Assembly: GCF_014648435.1 (NCBI RefSeq)
Contig: NZ_BMRC01000051.1
Span: forward strand, 1 to 50,284
Length of the DNA stretch: 50,284 nucleotides
Source of the DNA: Nonomuraea spiralis
GTDB lineage: Bacteria; Actinomycetota; Actinomycetes; Streptosporangiales; Streptosporangiaceae
Direction: 5' to 3'
The notes below the pieces were generated by a model. The model searched no databases and was not told the origin of the DNA. It saw only the letters and a list, made by a program, of their open reading frames with translations. Positions 1 to 7,259 of this stretch are shown piece by piece. A program made the position numbers and the translations under genes. Each line of letters opens with the position of its first letter. The stretch's first letter is position 1.

Positions 1-270
1 CCACGGACACCTCCAGCCAACTGCTACGCCGAACGCTGGGTCCGAACCGTCCGAGCCGAATGCACTGACCGCCTGCTGATCTACGACGAACGCCACCTGC
101 GATCGGTCCTGAACGAGTACGCCGAGCACGACAACGCGCACCGCCCACACCAGTCCCGCCAACAACGCCCACCTGATCAAGTCGAGCACGACGTGGTGCC
201 GCTGGAAGGCCGGATTCAACGCCGAAAGGTGCTTGGCGGAGCCATCAACGAGTACCACCGAGCCGCCTGA
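1..270 (+). CDS. IS integrase/transposase, C-terminal part (5' end outside window)
   Basis: An open frame runs from the first base to a TGA at 268-270 (89 residues). It has the end of a DDE integrase catalytic domain: AERWVRTVRAEC, then DERHLRSVLNEYAEHDN and HRPHQSRQQRP, with the final catalytic Glu region just outside or at the edge. This C-terminus, closing with LGGAINEYHRAA, is typical of the integrases found in actinobacterial IS elements. The same family supplies the N-terminal fragment on the minus strand at 3145-3528, so the two may be parts of one rearranged element or two separate copies. Whether the gene is intact cannot be told because its start lies outside the window. The next 100 bases hold no gene. 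Confidence 0.8.
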   Translation, partial: PRTPPANCYAERWVRTVRAECTDRLLIYDERHLRSVLNEYAEHDNAHRPHQSRQQRPPDQVEHDVVPLEGRIQRRKVLGGAINEYHRAA

Positions 271-370
271 CTAACCCGAAGAAACACCAGCTCAAACCAC
301 GTGCACGAGTTTTGAAGCGGTACAGGGTTCCCGGTCGCGCCATCGGCGGGCGGCGCGACCGGGACGCGGC

Positions 371-832
371 TCAGCTGATCGGGCCGAAGATCTCGGTGCG
401 GTCGAAGTCGGCGTCCATGCCGTCCAGCACCGCTCCCAGTTGCTTCTCCTCGTACTTGAAGTGCGTCTCCATGACCGCCTCGATCCCGTCCAGGTGGCGG
501 TGCGCCACCTCCGGGTCGGTCGAGTCGGCCACCGCCTTCCGCAATTCACCGATGAGGTGCTCGATCATGTTGTGGTCCTGAGTCAGCTTCGCGACCACTG
601 GCGCCAGGTCGGGTCGCGCCCGTACCAGTTCCGGGAACAGCGAACCGTCCTCGGCGCGATGGTGGCCGGACAGGGCGGCGCAGAACCCGTGGCAGAACAA
701 CAGCAGGTCGGTGGTGGCGTCAGCGGGGTCGCCGCCGTCCAGTCCCGCGCGCGCCAGAGCCAACGCATTGCGCAGCTTGCCGTGCACCCGCTGCAATTCT
801 CCGCCCCAGGCGGTGACGCGGTCAGTCGGCAA
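371..832 (-). CDS. Hemerythrin HHE domain protein
   Basis: A 153-residue protein with the helical hemerythrin (HHE) cation-binding fold. Iron-ligand candidates appear in order: LFCHGFC and GHHRAEDGSLFPEL in the first half, DHNMIEHL in the middle and METHFKYEEKQL near the C-terminus. Such proteins bind a di-iron centre and sense or carry oxygen or nitric oxide; the ligand here is unknown. The best start is TTG at 830-832, seven bases after GGGAGGG. That places the start 11 bases inside the end of the upstream esterase gene, so the two are probably translationally coupled. An ATG-initiated reading extends the frame upstream to 1192, but those residues are out-of-frame esterase sequence and I reject them. 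Confidence 0.8.
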   Translation of the reverse strand: MPTDRVTAWGGELQRVHGKLRNALALARAGLDGGDPADATTDLLLFCHGFCAALSGHHRAEDGSLFPELVRARPDLAPVVAKLTQDHNMIEHLIGELRKAVADSTDPEVAHRHLDGIEAVMETHFKYEEKQLGAVLDGMDADFDRTEIFGPIS

Positions 833-1637
833 GGACGCCCTCCCGTCGCAGCCAGGCGGCGCACGCGGTCGTCCAGGACGCGGTGTGCGGCTCGCGCGCA
901 ATGAACCTATGTGGCTCGCCGCCGTATTCCACGCCGTCGGCCAGGCCGATGCCGTGGCTGCCGTCCGGGTAGACGTGCAACTCCACCGGTACTGCGGCTG
1001 CCGCCAGCGCCCGGGTCCACTCCAGCGCGTTAGGCAGGCCCGGCGGGTCCTGAGCGGTGGCCCATACGAAGGTCGGACACACCGACGCGTCCACATGCTT
1101 GGCCGGGGATAGCTCGTCCTTGATGGGCAGCAGGTCGCCGAGCAGGTTCTCGACCACCGGCGGCGGCAGCAGGTCGAGGTCGGCCAGCGCATAGGCCAGG
1201 ATCGCGAAGTCCGGTCGGGGCGGGTCGGTGACGCCTTCCTCGATGGACAGGACCCGGCCGGTCATGAGCAGGCCGGCGAGTTGGCCGCCCGCGCTTGATC
1301 CGATAACGCCGACCCGGCCGACGTCGAGGCCGTGGTCACCGTCGCGGATGTGGTCCAACCCGGCCCGGGCGTCTTCGAGCGGGGCCGGGAACCGGTCCGG
1401 CAGCAGCCGGTAGGACAGGACGAAGGCGTGGATGCCGAGGCCGGACAGCCAGCGCGCGTAACCTTCGCCCTCGTGCGGTGGAAGTTCCCGGAAGCCGCCG
1501 CCGGGCAGGACGAGGACGGCGGGTCGAGGGCCGAAGAACCGGTCCTCGGCGGGGTAGAGCGTGATCTTCTGTGAAATTGAAGTGGGAATGGCCGTAGCCA
1601 CCCTTTCGATACGACGCCTCCATGCCTGACGATCCAT
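822..1637 (-). CDS. Alpha/beta hydrolase (esterase, BD-FAE/acetyl-xylan esterase-like)
   Basis: Cytoplasmic alpha/beta hydrolase of about 250-270 residues. The oxyanion-hole segment LVLPGGGFRELPPHEGEGYA and the nucleophile motif GVIGSSAGGQLAG are clear, and a catalytic His sits in YPDGSHGIGLA. Family members are carboxylesterases that often act on acetylated sugars; the substrate is unknown. The frame is open back to an ATG at 1730, but conserved sequence begins only near KITLYPAEDRFFG (about base 1565). I use the ATG at 1637; a GTG at 1601 is also possible. It overlaps the hemerythrin gene by 11 bases. The stretch between this gene and the TnpA remnant (1638-1917) holds nothing I recognise. 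Confidence 0.75.
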   Translation of the reverse strand: MDRQAWRRRIERVATAIPTSISQKITLYPAEDRFFGPRPAVLVLPGGGFRELPPHEGEGYARWLSGLGIHAFVLSYRLLPDRFPAPLEDARAGLDHIRDGDHGLDVGRVGVIGSSAGGQLAGLLMTGRVLSIEEGVTDPPRPDFAILAYALADLDLLPPPVVENLLGDLLPIKDELSPAKHVDASVCPTFVWATAQDPPGLPNALEWTRALAAAAVPVELHVYPDGSHGIGLADGVEYGGEPHRFIAREPHTASWTTACAAWLRREGVLAD

Positions 1638-1917
1638 CCGCCACCAGCACGCGACGCTTCTTGACATTGTACCGCCAAGGCCAGATGGGCGATGGTCATC
1701 TTGGGTTGTTGACGCATTCCCGCAGGTCATAGAGATGTGATCTTGTCAGGCACGTAAGGCAAGTGGGCCCAGCCTCCACGGCAAGTTGCGGCGAAGGCGT
1801 GTCCAGGTGCGCCGTCGATGGTCCCGCACAGCCGGTCACCGCGCATCGCATGCCGCTGGACGCAGCCAACGACGACCGGGCATGGGCGGGCAAGGCCGCC
1901 GCGGCGCTGCCACACGC

Positions 1918-2609
1918 TCAGCACGTCCGACAGATCCAGGGCGTCATCGACTGCGCGCGTGGTCAGACGCACCGCAGTGGCCAGCAGCGTGGCCAACCGG
2001 CGCCGATCGCTGTGCCGACGCAGCAGCGAAGCCTTGCCGTCGATCCCGTACCGCGACAACTCCGCCAGCCGCCGCGGCGGCACCCCCGACACATCCAGCT
2101 CGACCATCCCCAGCGCGGCGATCTCGGTGGCCCGCTCCAGCGCCCGCACCGTCTGCGGGCCCGACACCCGCACCGGACCGTGCCGCAACCGGTCCAACTC
2201 CGACACCCGGGCCCGGCGGCACCTGAAGCAGCCAGTCCAACGTCGCCCGCTGACCCACGCTGAGCAGCCCGTACAGGCCGTCCCGCAACCGCTGATTGGC
2301 CGCCTCCCGCACCGACCCCACCAGCCGTTCCAGCGTCGTGGCCCCCGGCAGCAGCACCCGCCGCTCCCGCAGGTACTCGGCCACCTCGGCCGGCACCTGT
2401 CGGGGGTCGGCCATGAACCGGCCCAAGAACCGCACGCTGGTCAACTGGACCGCGAATCCCAGCCGGTTGTGATCTCGACGCTTGTCCTGGATCAGCTTCC
2501 GGTCGGTGTCGTCCAGGAAGAAATACCGCTCCAACTCCGCCCGCGACAGCGTCCCCGCGAACGCCCTGTACCCCGCTGCCTGCTCATCGGTCAGGAACTC
2601 GACCGCCAC
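1918..2609 (-). pseudogene. tnpA: Tn3-family transposase TnpA, N-terminal remnant (frameshifted, truncated)
   Basis: From ATG at 2609 the frame reads MAVEFLTDEQAAGYRAFAG, then LERYFFLDDTDRKLI and RRDHNRLGFAVQL, the N-terminal DUF4158-type domain of Tn3 transposases. Near 2205-2220 homology passes to another frame, which continues MSELDRLRHGPVRVSG, SRYGIDGKASLLRRHSD and AVDDALDLSDVL before homology stops at about 1918. So there is one frameshift, and all of the catalytic DDE region is missing (intact TnpA is near 1,000 residues). Its terminal inverted repeat survives at 2697-2734. The element cannot move by itself. Confidence 0.85.
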
Positions 2610-2696
2610 AACACCCTCCGAAGATCGACAAAACGACCCACGAAGGCTCCAGCGGCAAATAATCCCAGGTCAAACCGGCGCAGACGACTCCGAACG

Positions 2697-2734
2697 CTTA
2701 GCGCACGGTTTCACAGAGATGTTCCTCACCCCCC
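2697..2734 (-). repeat. Tn3-family terminal inverted repeat (single surviving end)
   Basis: Read on the minus strand this 38-base segment starts with a run of six G, TGAGGAACATC, and ends GCGCTAAG. Length (38), the GGGG outer end and the TAAG inner end are the format of Tn3-family terminal repeats. It lies 88 bases upstream of the TnpA start at 2609, as expected for a transposon end. I found no second copy in the window. Confidence 0.75.
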
Positions 2735-2800
2735 TAGACCCAATGCCGGTTAGTTAGGGCTGGGTCTGGATTTGCGAGCCCTTGGTGATCAAGACATGAG

Positions 2801-2862
2801 AACGGAGATCCGGTAGAACGGGTGATCTTCCCGAACCATCCGTCGCCCACTGGATCTCCGTT
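2801..2862 (+). repeat. Inverted repeat in the leader of the IS4-type fragment
   Basis: AACGGAGATCC at 2801-2811 is the exact reverse complement of GGATCTCCGTT at 2852-2862. The 11-base arms flank 40 bases and end at the probable TTG start (2861) of the transposase fragment. It may be part of the element's end or an mRNA structure limiting translation. Confidence 0.5.
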
Positions 2863-3145
2863 GAGTGCTGAGTCTGTCAGGTCGCAGCTAGCCTGCGCCA
2901 TTGCTGTGGTGAATCGTCAGGTCCGAACGGCCGCGGGAGTGTTCGCTCCTGGCCATCTGGGTGAGCTGACACAGTTGGTGCCGTTCGAGATGGTCGATGA
3001 GGTGCTGGCCGAGGCGGGTGGCCGTGAGCGGCGGTTACGTGATCTGCCCTCGCGGGTGGTGGTGTATCTGCTGCTGGCGGCGGGCTTGTTCGCAGAACTG
3101 GGGTATCGGCAGGTGTGGGCCCGGCTGGTGTCGGGGCTGGCCCCA
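2822..3145 (+). pseudogene. IS4-family transposase, N-terminal fragment
   Basis: The translated segment LSAESVRSQLACAIAVVNRQ, then HLGELTQLVPFEMVDEVL, LRDLPSRVVVYLLLAAGLF and LGYRQVWARLVSGL is the N-terminal domain of IS4-type transposases. Homology ends at about 3143-3147, exactly where the integrase fragment on the other strand begins. The remaining open frame to 3592 is antisense to that integrase and has no meaning. Translation probably began at TTG 2861 or GTG 2822. The catalytic domain is gone. Confidence 0.8.
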
Positions 3146-3528
3146 GCCGGGGTTCTCCCGAACCAGACGCAGGACGAGGGCACGGATGGAGCGGACCGTG
3201 GGTGGGTGGCCAGGCCGCTTCGGCCGACAGGTACGGGCGTGACGCCGTTTCGTCAGATCGCGGTGCCGGCGCAAGACGATGTCCGGGCGGATGAGCAGCC
3301 GCAGCCGGCGGAGGACCTCGCGGGGCAGCGACGTCAGGAGAGCGGCAAGAAGGCTCGGTCCTCGGGAGCGAATCTGAGTTTGGTGTCGGCGCCGAGTTGG
3401 CGTTCAAGGACGGTGATCTGGTGGCGCAGGGCGAGGATCTCGATGTCCTTGTCCCGATCGCCCACGGGGAGCAACCGCAGCGCGGTGTACGCGTTCGTGA
3501 CGGTGAGACAGGCCAGACGAAGGAGCAC
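3145..3528 (-). pseudogene. IS integrase, N-terminal fragment (frameshifted)
   Basis: From 3528 the minus strand encodes MLLRLACLTVTNAYTALRLL, then EILALRHQITVLERQLG and FAPEDRAF, the conserved N-terminus of an actinobacterial integrase. A one-base change near 3345 puts a stop (LPLS*) in that frame. The sequence resumes in another frame with LRRLRLLIRPDIVLR, LTKRRHARTCRPKRPG and RALVLRLVRENPGWG, then stops at the junction with the IS4 fragment. It belongs to the same family as the C-terminal piece at 1-270. Confidence 0.8.
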
Positions 3529-3650
3529 GGCCGATCATCATGCCGTATGCGTTCGCCCTCTCCCGGTGGTTGGAGCTCGCGCCGCGACGTGAAGCCTCCA
3601 GATGGCCATGACCTGGGCGGATGTCATTATCGGCAGGCGCAGAGCCGGCG

Positions 3651-3958
3651 CAGGCCGTCCCGATCGCCAAGCCGGACGTGGACGAGAAGTGGATCGTCGT
3701 CCCCGCCGAGGTCGGGAACGTGCGGGTGCGGATCGTCAAGCCGGCCGGCTCGTGCGTGAGCTCGCCGTCGGCGTGAGAGCGGCGGTGTCGTTCGTGGAGT
3801 ACGACCGCTCGCCCGAGGCCCGCTACCCGGTGGCCGTCGAGCAGGCTTACGCCACAGCCCGGTGGATCACGAGGTTCGGGGCCGAGGAGGGGCTGGACCC
3901 CTCGCGGCCGGCCGTCGCGGGCGGCGCGTCGGCTGAACCTGGGGACGTGCCGCCGTGA
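3651..3958 (+). pseudogene. Decayed copy of the HGGG esterase found intact at 40077-41048
   Basis: Two blocks match the intact esterase. The first reads PDVDEKWIVVPAEVGNVRVR and IVKPAG (intact: PDVQEKWITVPAEAGEVRVR). The second, in a shifted frame, reads LVRELAVGV, FVEYDRSPEARYPVAVEQAY and AVAGG. The roughly 27 residues between the blocks, which carry the oxyanion-hole HGGGW motif, are missing, and the sequence stops before the GDSVGG nucleophile motif is complete. It cannot encode an active enzyme. About 36 kb separate it from its intact relative. Confidence 0.8.
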
Positions 3959-4007
3959 TCGAAGGCCGTCCTCTCCGCTACCGCGTGGGCGGCGGAGAGG
4001 ACAGGAG

Positions 4008-4889
4008 TCACCGGGTTCGCGTCACCAGCTCGCCGATCTCGGGGAGGACGGCGTCCGCGACCGTGATCTTCCGCTGGATGAGCCCGTTGGCGTGGAACAG
4101 GTCGGCGGCGTGCTGCTGCTCGGCGACGAACTCCGCGCTGACCGGGTGCAGCCCCCACGGGCGGGTGCGCAGCGCGTGCTCCCACGCGTCGAGGTCGCCG
4201 TCGAACAGGGCCGCGGCCTCGCGCGGGTGCTCCTCCGTCCAGTGGTCCGCCCGCTGCAGCGCGGTGACGATCCTGGCCAGCTCCTCCGGCCGTTCCTGGG
4301 CGAAGTCGCGGCGGGTGAACCAGAGCGAGCGGTGGCTGAACAGGCCCTCGGTCTCCACCAGCGTCCGGGTGCGCGATTCGACCGGCGTCAGGTACGGGTA
4401 GGAGCCCACCCAGGCGTCCACGTCGCCGTTCACCAGCAGCTCGGCGGCGTTGCCGTAGGCGTCCACCGGGACGATGTCGCCCCACCCGAGCCCGGCCCGC
4501 TCCAGCGCCAGCAGCAGCAGGGTGGTCTGCCAGGAGCCGTGCCCGAGCGCCACCCGCCTGCCCTTCAGCTCCGCCACCGAGCCGATCGGGGAGTCGTCCC
4601 GCACCACCAGGCGGCCGTTCTCGACCCGCGGCCCCGAGATCGCCACGTACGCGATGTCGTGCCCCTTGGCCTGGGCGGTGACCGGGGGCGTGGAGCCGGT
4701 GCCGATGAAGTCGTATCCGCCGTCGAACAGGTGGTCGCCGTGGACGGACGGCAGGGCCCGGGTGGGATCGACGCGCTCGCCCCGGCCGAGGGCGTTCAGG
4801 TCCACCCATTCGACGCCGGGCAGCAGGTCCAGGTGGCGGGCCACCCAGAGCGTGTTGTTCTGCGGGAAGAAGCCGACCTTGGTGGTCAT
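4008..4889 (-). CDS. SsuA-like substrate-binding-fold protein without signal peptide
   Basis: A 293-residue protein of the sulfonate/nitrate periplasmic-binding fold. Recognisable parts are GGYDFIGTGSTPPVTAQAKG, DSPIGSVAELKGRRVALGHG and NGDVDAWVGSYPYLTPVE. It starts directly with MTTKVGFFPQNNTLW: there is no signal peptide, lipobox or membrane segment, so it should stay in the cytoplasm. It is the last gene of the organosulfur operon; its ATG overlaps the stop of the SsuD-like gene as TGATG. It does not keep the Cys-Pro of DszB (its N-terminus has PQNN there), so it is probably not a desulfinase. A cytoplasmic sulfonate-binding or sensory role is possible. Confidence 0.75.
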   Translation of the reverse strand: MTTKVGFFPQNNTLWVARHLDLLPGVEWVDLNALGRGERVDPTRALPSVHGDHLFDGGYDFIGTGSTPPVTAQAKGHDIAYVAISGPRVENGRLVVRDDSPIGSVAELKGRRVALGHGSWQTTLLLLALERAGLGWGDIVPVDAYGNAAELLVNGDVDAWVGSYPYLTPVESRTRTLVETEGLFSHRSLWFTRRDFAQERPEELARIVTALQRADHWTEEHPREAAALFDGDLDAWEHALRTRPWGLHPVSAEFVAEQQHAADLFHANGLIQRKITVADAVLPEIGELVTRTR

Positions 4890-5986
4890 CAGGAGCGTCC
4901 TTTCAGTAGCGGCAAAACGTGGCGGCCCACGCGGCGGGCCTCTTCGAGATGGGGGATCCCGGCCAGGATGAGGGCGTCCACCCCGAGGTCCAGCAGCCGG
5001 TCGAGGCGGTCGGCGACCTGGTGGTAGTCGCCGACCAGGCCGAAGGCCGGGCCGTCGCGCAGTTGGCTGAACCCGCCCCACACGTGCGGGGCGACCTCCA
5101 GGGCGCGGGGGTCGTCACCGGCTCCGGCGAGGAAGGCGCGGCTGCGTCGCACGCCGACGGAGTCGCCCTCGCCGGCGTCGCTCTCGCGCGGCCGGGCCCG
5201 CCAGCCGGCCTCGATCTCCGCCCACGCCTCCTCCTCGCTCTCCCGGGCCAGCAGGTCCACCCGCACGGCGAACCGGGGCGGGGTGGCACTGTGCGCGCGC
5301 ACCGCGTCGAACTTCTCCTTCAGCGCCTCGAACGGCTCCAGCCAGGACAGGTAGTAGTCGGCGTGCCGGCCGGCGGCGTCGATGGCGGCGGGGGAGGAGC
5401 CGGAGAAGAAGATCTCGGGGAACGGCTGCCCGGCCAGTTCCTCCGGCAGCCCGGCGTTCTCCACCTGGTAGAAGCGGCCCCGGTGGGTGTGCCCGCCCTG
5501 CCAGACGCCCTTGAGCACGTCCAGGAACTCCGAGGTGCGCGCGTAGCGGTCGTCGTGGTCCACCTTGTCGCCCCACCAGAGCTGCGCCGGGCCGCCGCCG
5601 CCGGAGATGACGTTGTAGACGATCCGGCCGCCGGTGGCCCGTTGCAGCGTGGCCGTCATCCGGGCGGCCTGGACGGGGTGCAGGAAGCCGGGCTGGAAGG
5701 CCACCATGAAGCGGTACGACGTGGTCTCGCGGGCCAGTGTCGCGGCGGCGGCCCACGGGTCGTCGGTGTGCGGGAAGTTCGGCAGCAGCCCGCCGGTGAA
5801 GCCGCTGTCCTCGGCGGCCCTGGCGACCTCGGCCATGTAGTCGGCGTGGCTGTAGCCGTCGTCCCGGCCGTCCCTGGTGCCGGGGGCGGTGCCGCCGGGG
5901 GCGAAACCGCCTCGGCTGCGGACGCGGCGGCGCAGCGAGGGCTGGTCGCCCTCCATGTGAATGCGCCAGTAGATGTCAACGGTCAA
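4889..5986 (-). CDS. SsuD-like FMNH2-dependent alkanesulfonate/sulfone monooxygenase (LLM class)
   Basis: 365 residues of the bacterial luciferase-like TIM-barrel family, closest in pattern to SsuD, which cleaves C-S bonds of sulfonates using FMNH2 and O2. Landmarks: IYWRIHMEGD at the N-terminus, ATGGRIVYNVISGGGG, FFSGSSPAAIDAAGRHADYY and GIPHLEEARRVG. The His near the N-terminus and the Arg before the GLVGD loop match SsuD. By my alignment from memory, positions equivalent to E. coli SsuD Cys54, His228 and Tyr331 are not conserved: RLHVIVRET of SsuD is RVDLLARES here, and SGYPHLEEA is AGIPHLEEA. Substrate may therefore differ from simple alkanesulfonates. It overlaps the next LLM gene by 11 bases. 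Confidence 0.85.
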   Translation of the reverse strand: MTVDIYWRIHMEGDQPSLRRRVRSRGGFAPGGTAPGTRDGRDDGYSHADYMAEVARAAEDSGFTGGLLPNFPHTDDPWAAAATLARETTSYRFMVAFQPGFLHPVQAARMTATLQRATGGRIVYNVISGGGGPAQLWWGDKVDHDDRYARTSEFLDVLKGVWQGGHTHRGRFYQVENAGLPEELAGQPFPEIFFSGSSPAAIDAAGRHADYYLSWLEPFEALKEKFDAVRAHSATPPRFAVRVDLLARESEEEAWAEIEAGWRARPRESDAGEGDSVGVRRSRAFLAGAGDDPRALEVAPHVWGGFSQLRDGPAFGLVGDYHQVADRLDRLLDLGVDALILAGIPHLEEARRVGRHVLPLLKGRS

Positions 5987-6764
5987 CAGACCGCTCCTTC
6001 ACGTGCTCGCCGAGGCGGTAGACGTCCTCGGTCTGGAGGAAGAACTCGGTGACGCCGAGCGCGGCGTACTCGTCGGCGGCCTCGATCGAGGGCAGGTGCA
6101 CGCCGTAGCGCAGGCCGGGCAACTCGGGGATGAGGGCCGCCAGGTCGTCACCGGCCGCGAAGACATGCACGTCGGCGTGGCGGCGCGACAGCTCCAGGGC
6201 CTCGGGCGAGGCGCCCGACAGGTGCACCTCGGGGAAGGGCGGGGACGACAGCGGCGCGCCGAAGCCGCCCTTGACCACCTCGTAGAAGTCCCCGCCGAAG
6301 TCGAACGGGCCGCCGCCCCAGACGCCCTTGGCCACGGTGAGGAACTCGTCGGCGCGGGCGAACCGGGCGGCGCCGGTCAGGAAGTCGCCCTGCGCCCTGG
6401 CCACGGCCGGGTCCAGATCCACCGCGAGCCGCCAGCCGAGCCGTCCGGCGGAGAAACGCTGCAGGGACGCCGAGAGCTTGGCCGCGTAGACCGGGGTGGC
6501 CACGGCCGGGTGGAACTCGGCGACGACCCGCAGGTGGCGGGTGCGGCGCAGGGCGTTGGCGGCGACGGCGAGAGATTCCTGGCCGGCGGGGTCGAAGGGC
6601 GAGAGCGCGCCCGCCCACCCGGACAGGTCCGCGGCCACGGCGGCCCGCCCGGCGGGGTCGGCGAGCACCGGCCGCACGTCGGTGACGAAGGCCGGCAGCT
6701 TGGCGGGGGCGGGGCTCGTGGTGGGCAGAACCAGGTGGAAGCGCGTGGTGCGGTGCGCCGTCAT
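5976..6764 (-). CDS. Short LLM-class flavin-dependent oxidoreductase
   Basis: 262 residues, about 100 fewer than SsuD. The family is recognised by AAKLSASLQRFSAGRLGWRL, FDFGGDFYEVVKGGFG and FPEVHLSGASPEALELSRRH, which parallel the SsuD-like neighbour segment for segment, and by the C-terminal EYAALGVTEFFLQTED. Much of the insertion region and the C-terminal part of SsuD are absent, so this is a compact LLM monooxygenase of unknown substrate. It overlaps the FMN reductase by 4 bases and the SsuD-like gene by 11, so all three are co-translated. It may be the partner enzyme that supplies or uses a sulfinate or sulfone intermediate. Confidence 0.8.
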   Translation of the reverse strand: MTAHRTTRFHLVLPTTSPAPAKLPAFVTDVRPVLADPAGRAAVAADLSGWAGALSPFDPAGQESLAVAANALRRTRHLRVVAEFHPAVATPVYAAKLSASLQRFSAGRLGWRLAVDLDPAVARAQGDFLTGAARFARADEFLTVAKGVWGGGPFDFGGDFYEVVKGGFGAPLSSPPFPEVHLSGASPEALELSRRHADVHVFAAGDDLAALIPELPGLRYGVHLPSIEAADEYAALGVTEFFLQTEDVYRLGEHVKERSVDR

Positions 6765-7258
6765 GCCGCCGCCCCCAGCGGGACCTCTTCCAGTAGGGCG
6801 TCGATGCGCGGGAGCAGCTCCCCGGCCAGCGGATCGATCTGGGTGTCCAGCACGAACAGGCCGCGCGTGACGTGCCGCGCGCCGAGCACGCTCAGCACCG
6901 GGCGCAGGGCGTAGTCCACGGCCAGCAGGTGGGCCGGGGTGCCGCCGGTGGCGATCGGCACCACCGTCTTGCCGGCGAACGCGCCCTGCGGCAGGACGTC
7001 CAGGAACGCCTTCAGCAGCCCGGTGTAGGACGCCTTGTAGATCGGGGTGGCGACGACGATCGTGTCGGCCGCGGCCACCTGCGCGGTGGCGCGGGCCAGC
7101 TCGGGATGGGCGGTGTCGCCGCGTAGCAGGGCCTCGGCGGGCAGGTCACGAAGGCGCAGTACGGTGGCGGGCCGGCCCAGCCGCCCGGCAAGGTGGTCGA
7201 GCAGGAGTACGGTGCGCGAGGCGGCCGATGGGCTGCCGGAGATGAGCAGGACGGACAT
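6761..7258 (-). CDS. ssuE: NAD(P)H-dependent FMN reductase (SsuE-like)
   Basis: 165-residue flavodoxin-fold reductase. The N-terminal MSVLLISGSPSAASRT is the flavin-phosphate loop (SGSPS), followed by VVATPIYKASYTGLLKAFLD and the GTPAHLLAVDYALRPVLSVL helix typical of SsuE. It supplies reduced FMN to the two adjacent LLM monooxygenases, which cannot reduce flavin themselves. The ATG is one base from the end of the M20 hydrolase gene, and its end overlaps the short LLM gene by 4 bases. Confidence 0.9.
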   Translation of the reverse strand: MSVLLISGSPSAASRTVLLLDHLAGRLGRPATVLRLRDLPAEALLRGDTAHPELARATAQVAAADTIVVATPIYKASYTGLLKAFLDVLPQGAFAGKTVVPIATGGTPAHLLAVDYALRPVLSVLGARHVTRGLFVLDTQIDPLAGELLPRIDALLEEVPLGAAA

Positions 7259-7259
7259 G

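Noticed and set aside
3145..3592. Continuation of the IS4 fragment as a 256-residue plus-strand protein
   Set aside because: Beyond 3145 the minus strand encodes recognisable integrase, so the plus-strand continuation is its antisense.
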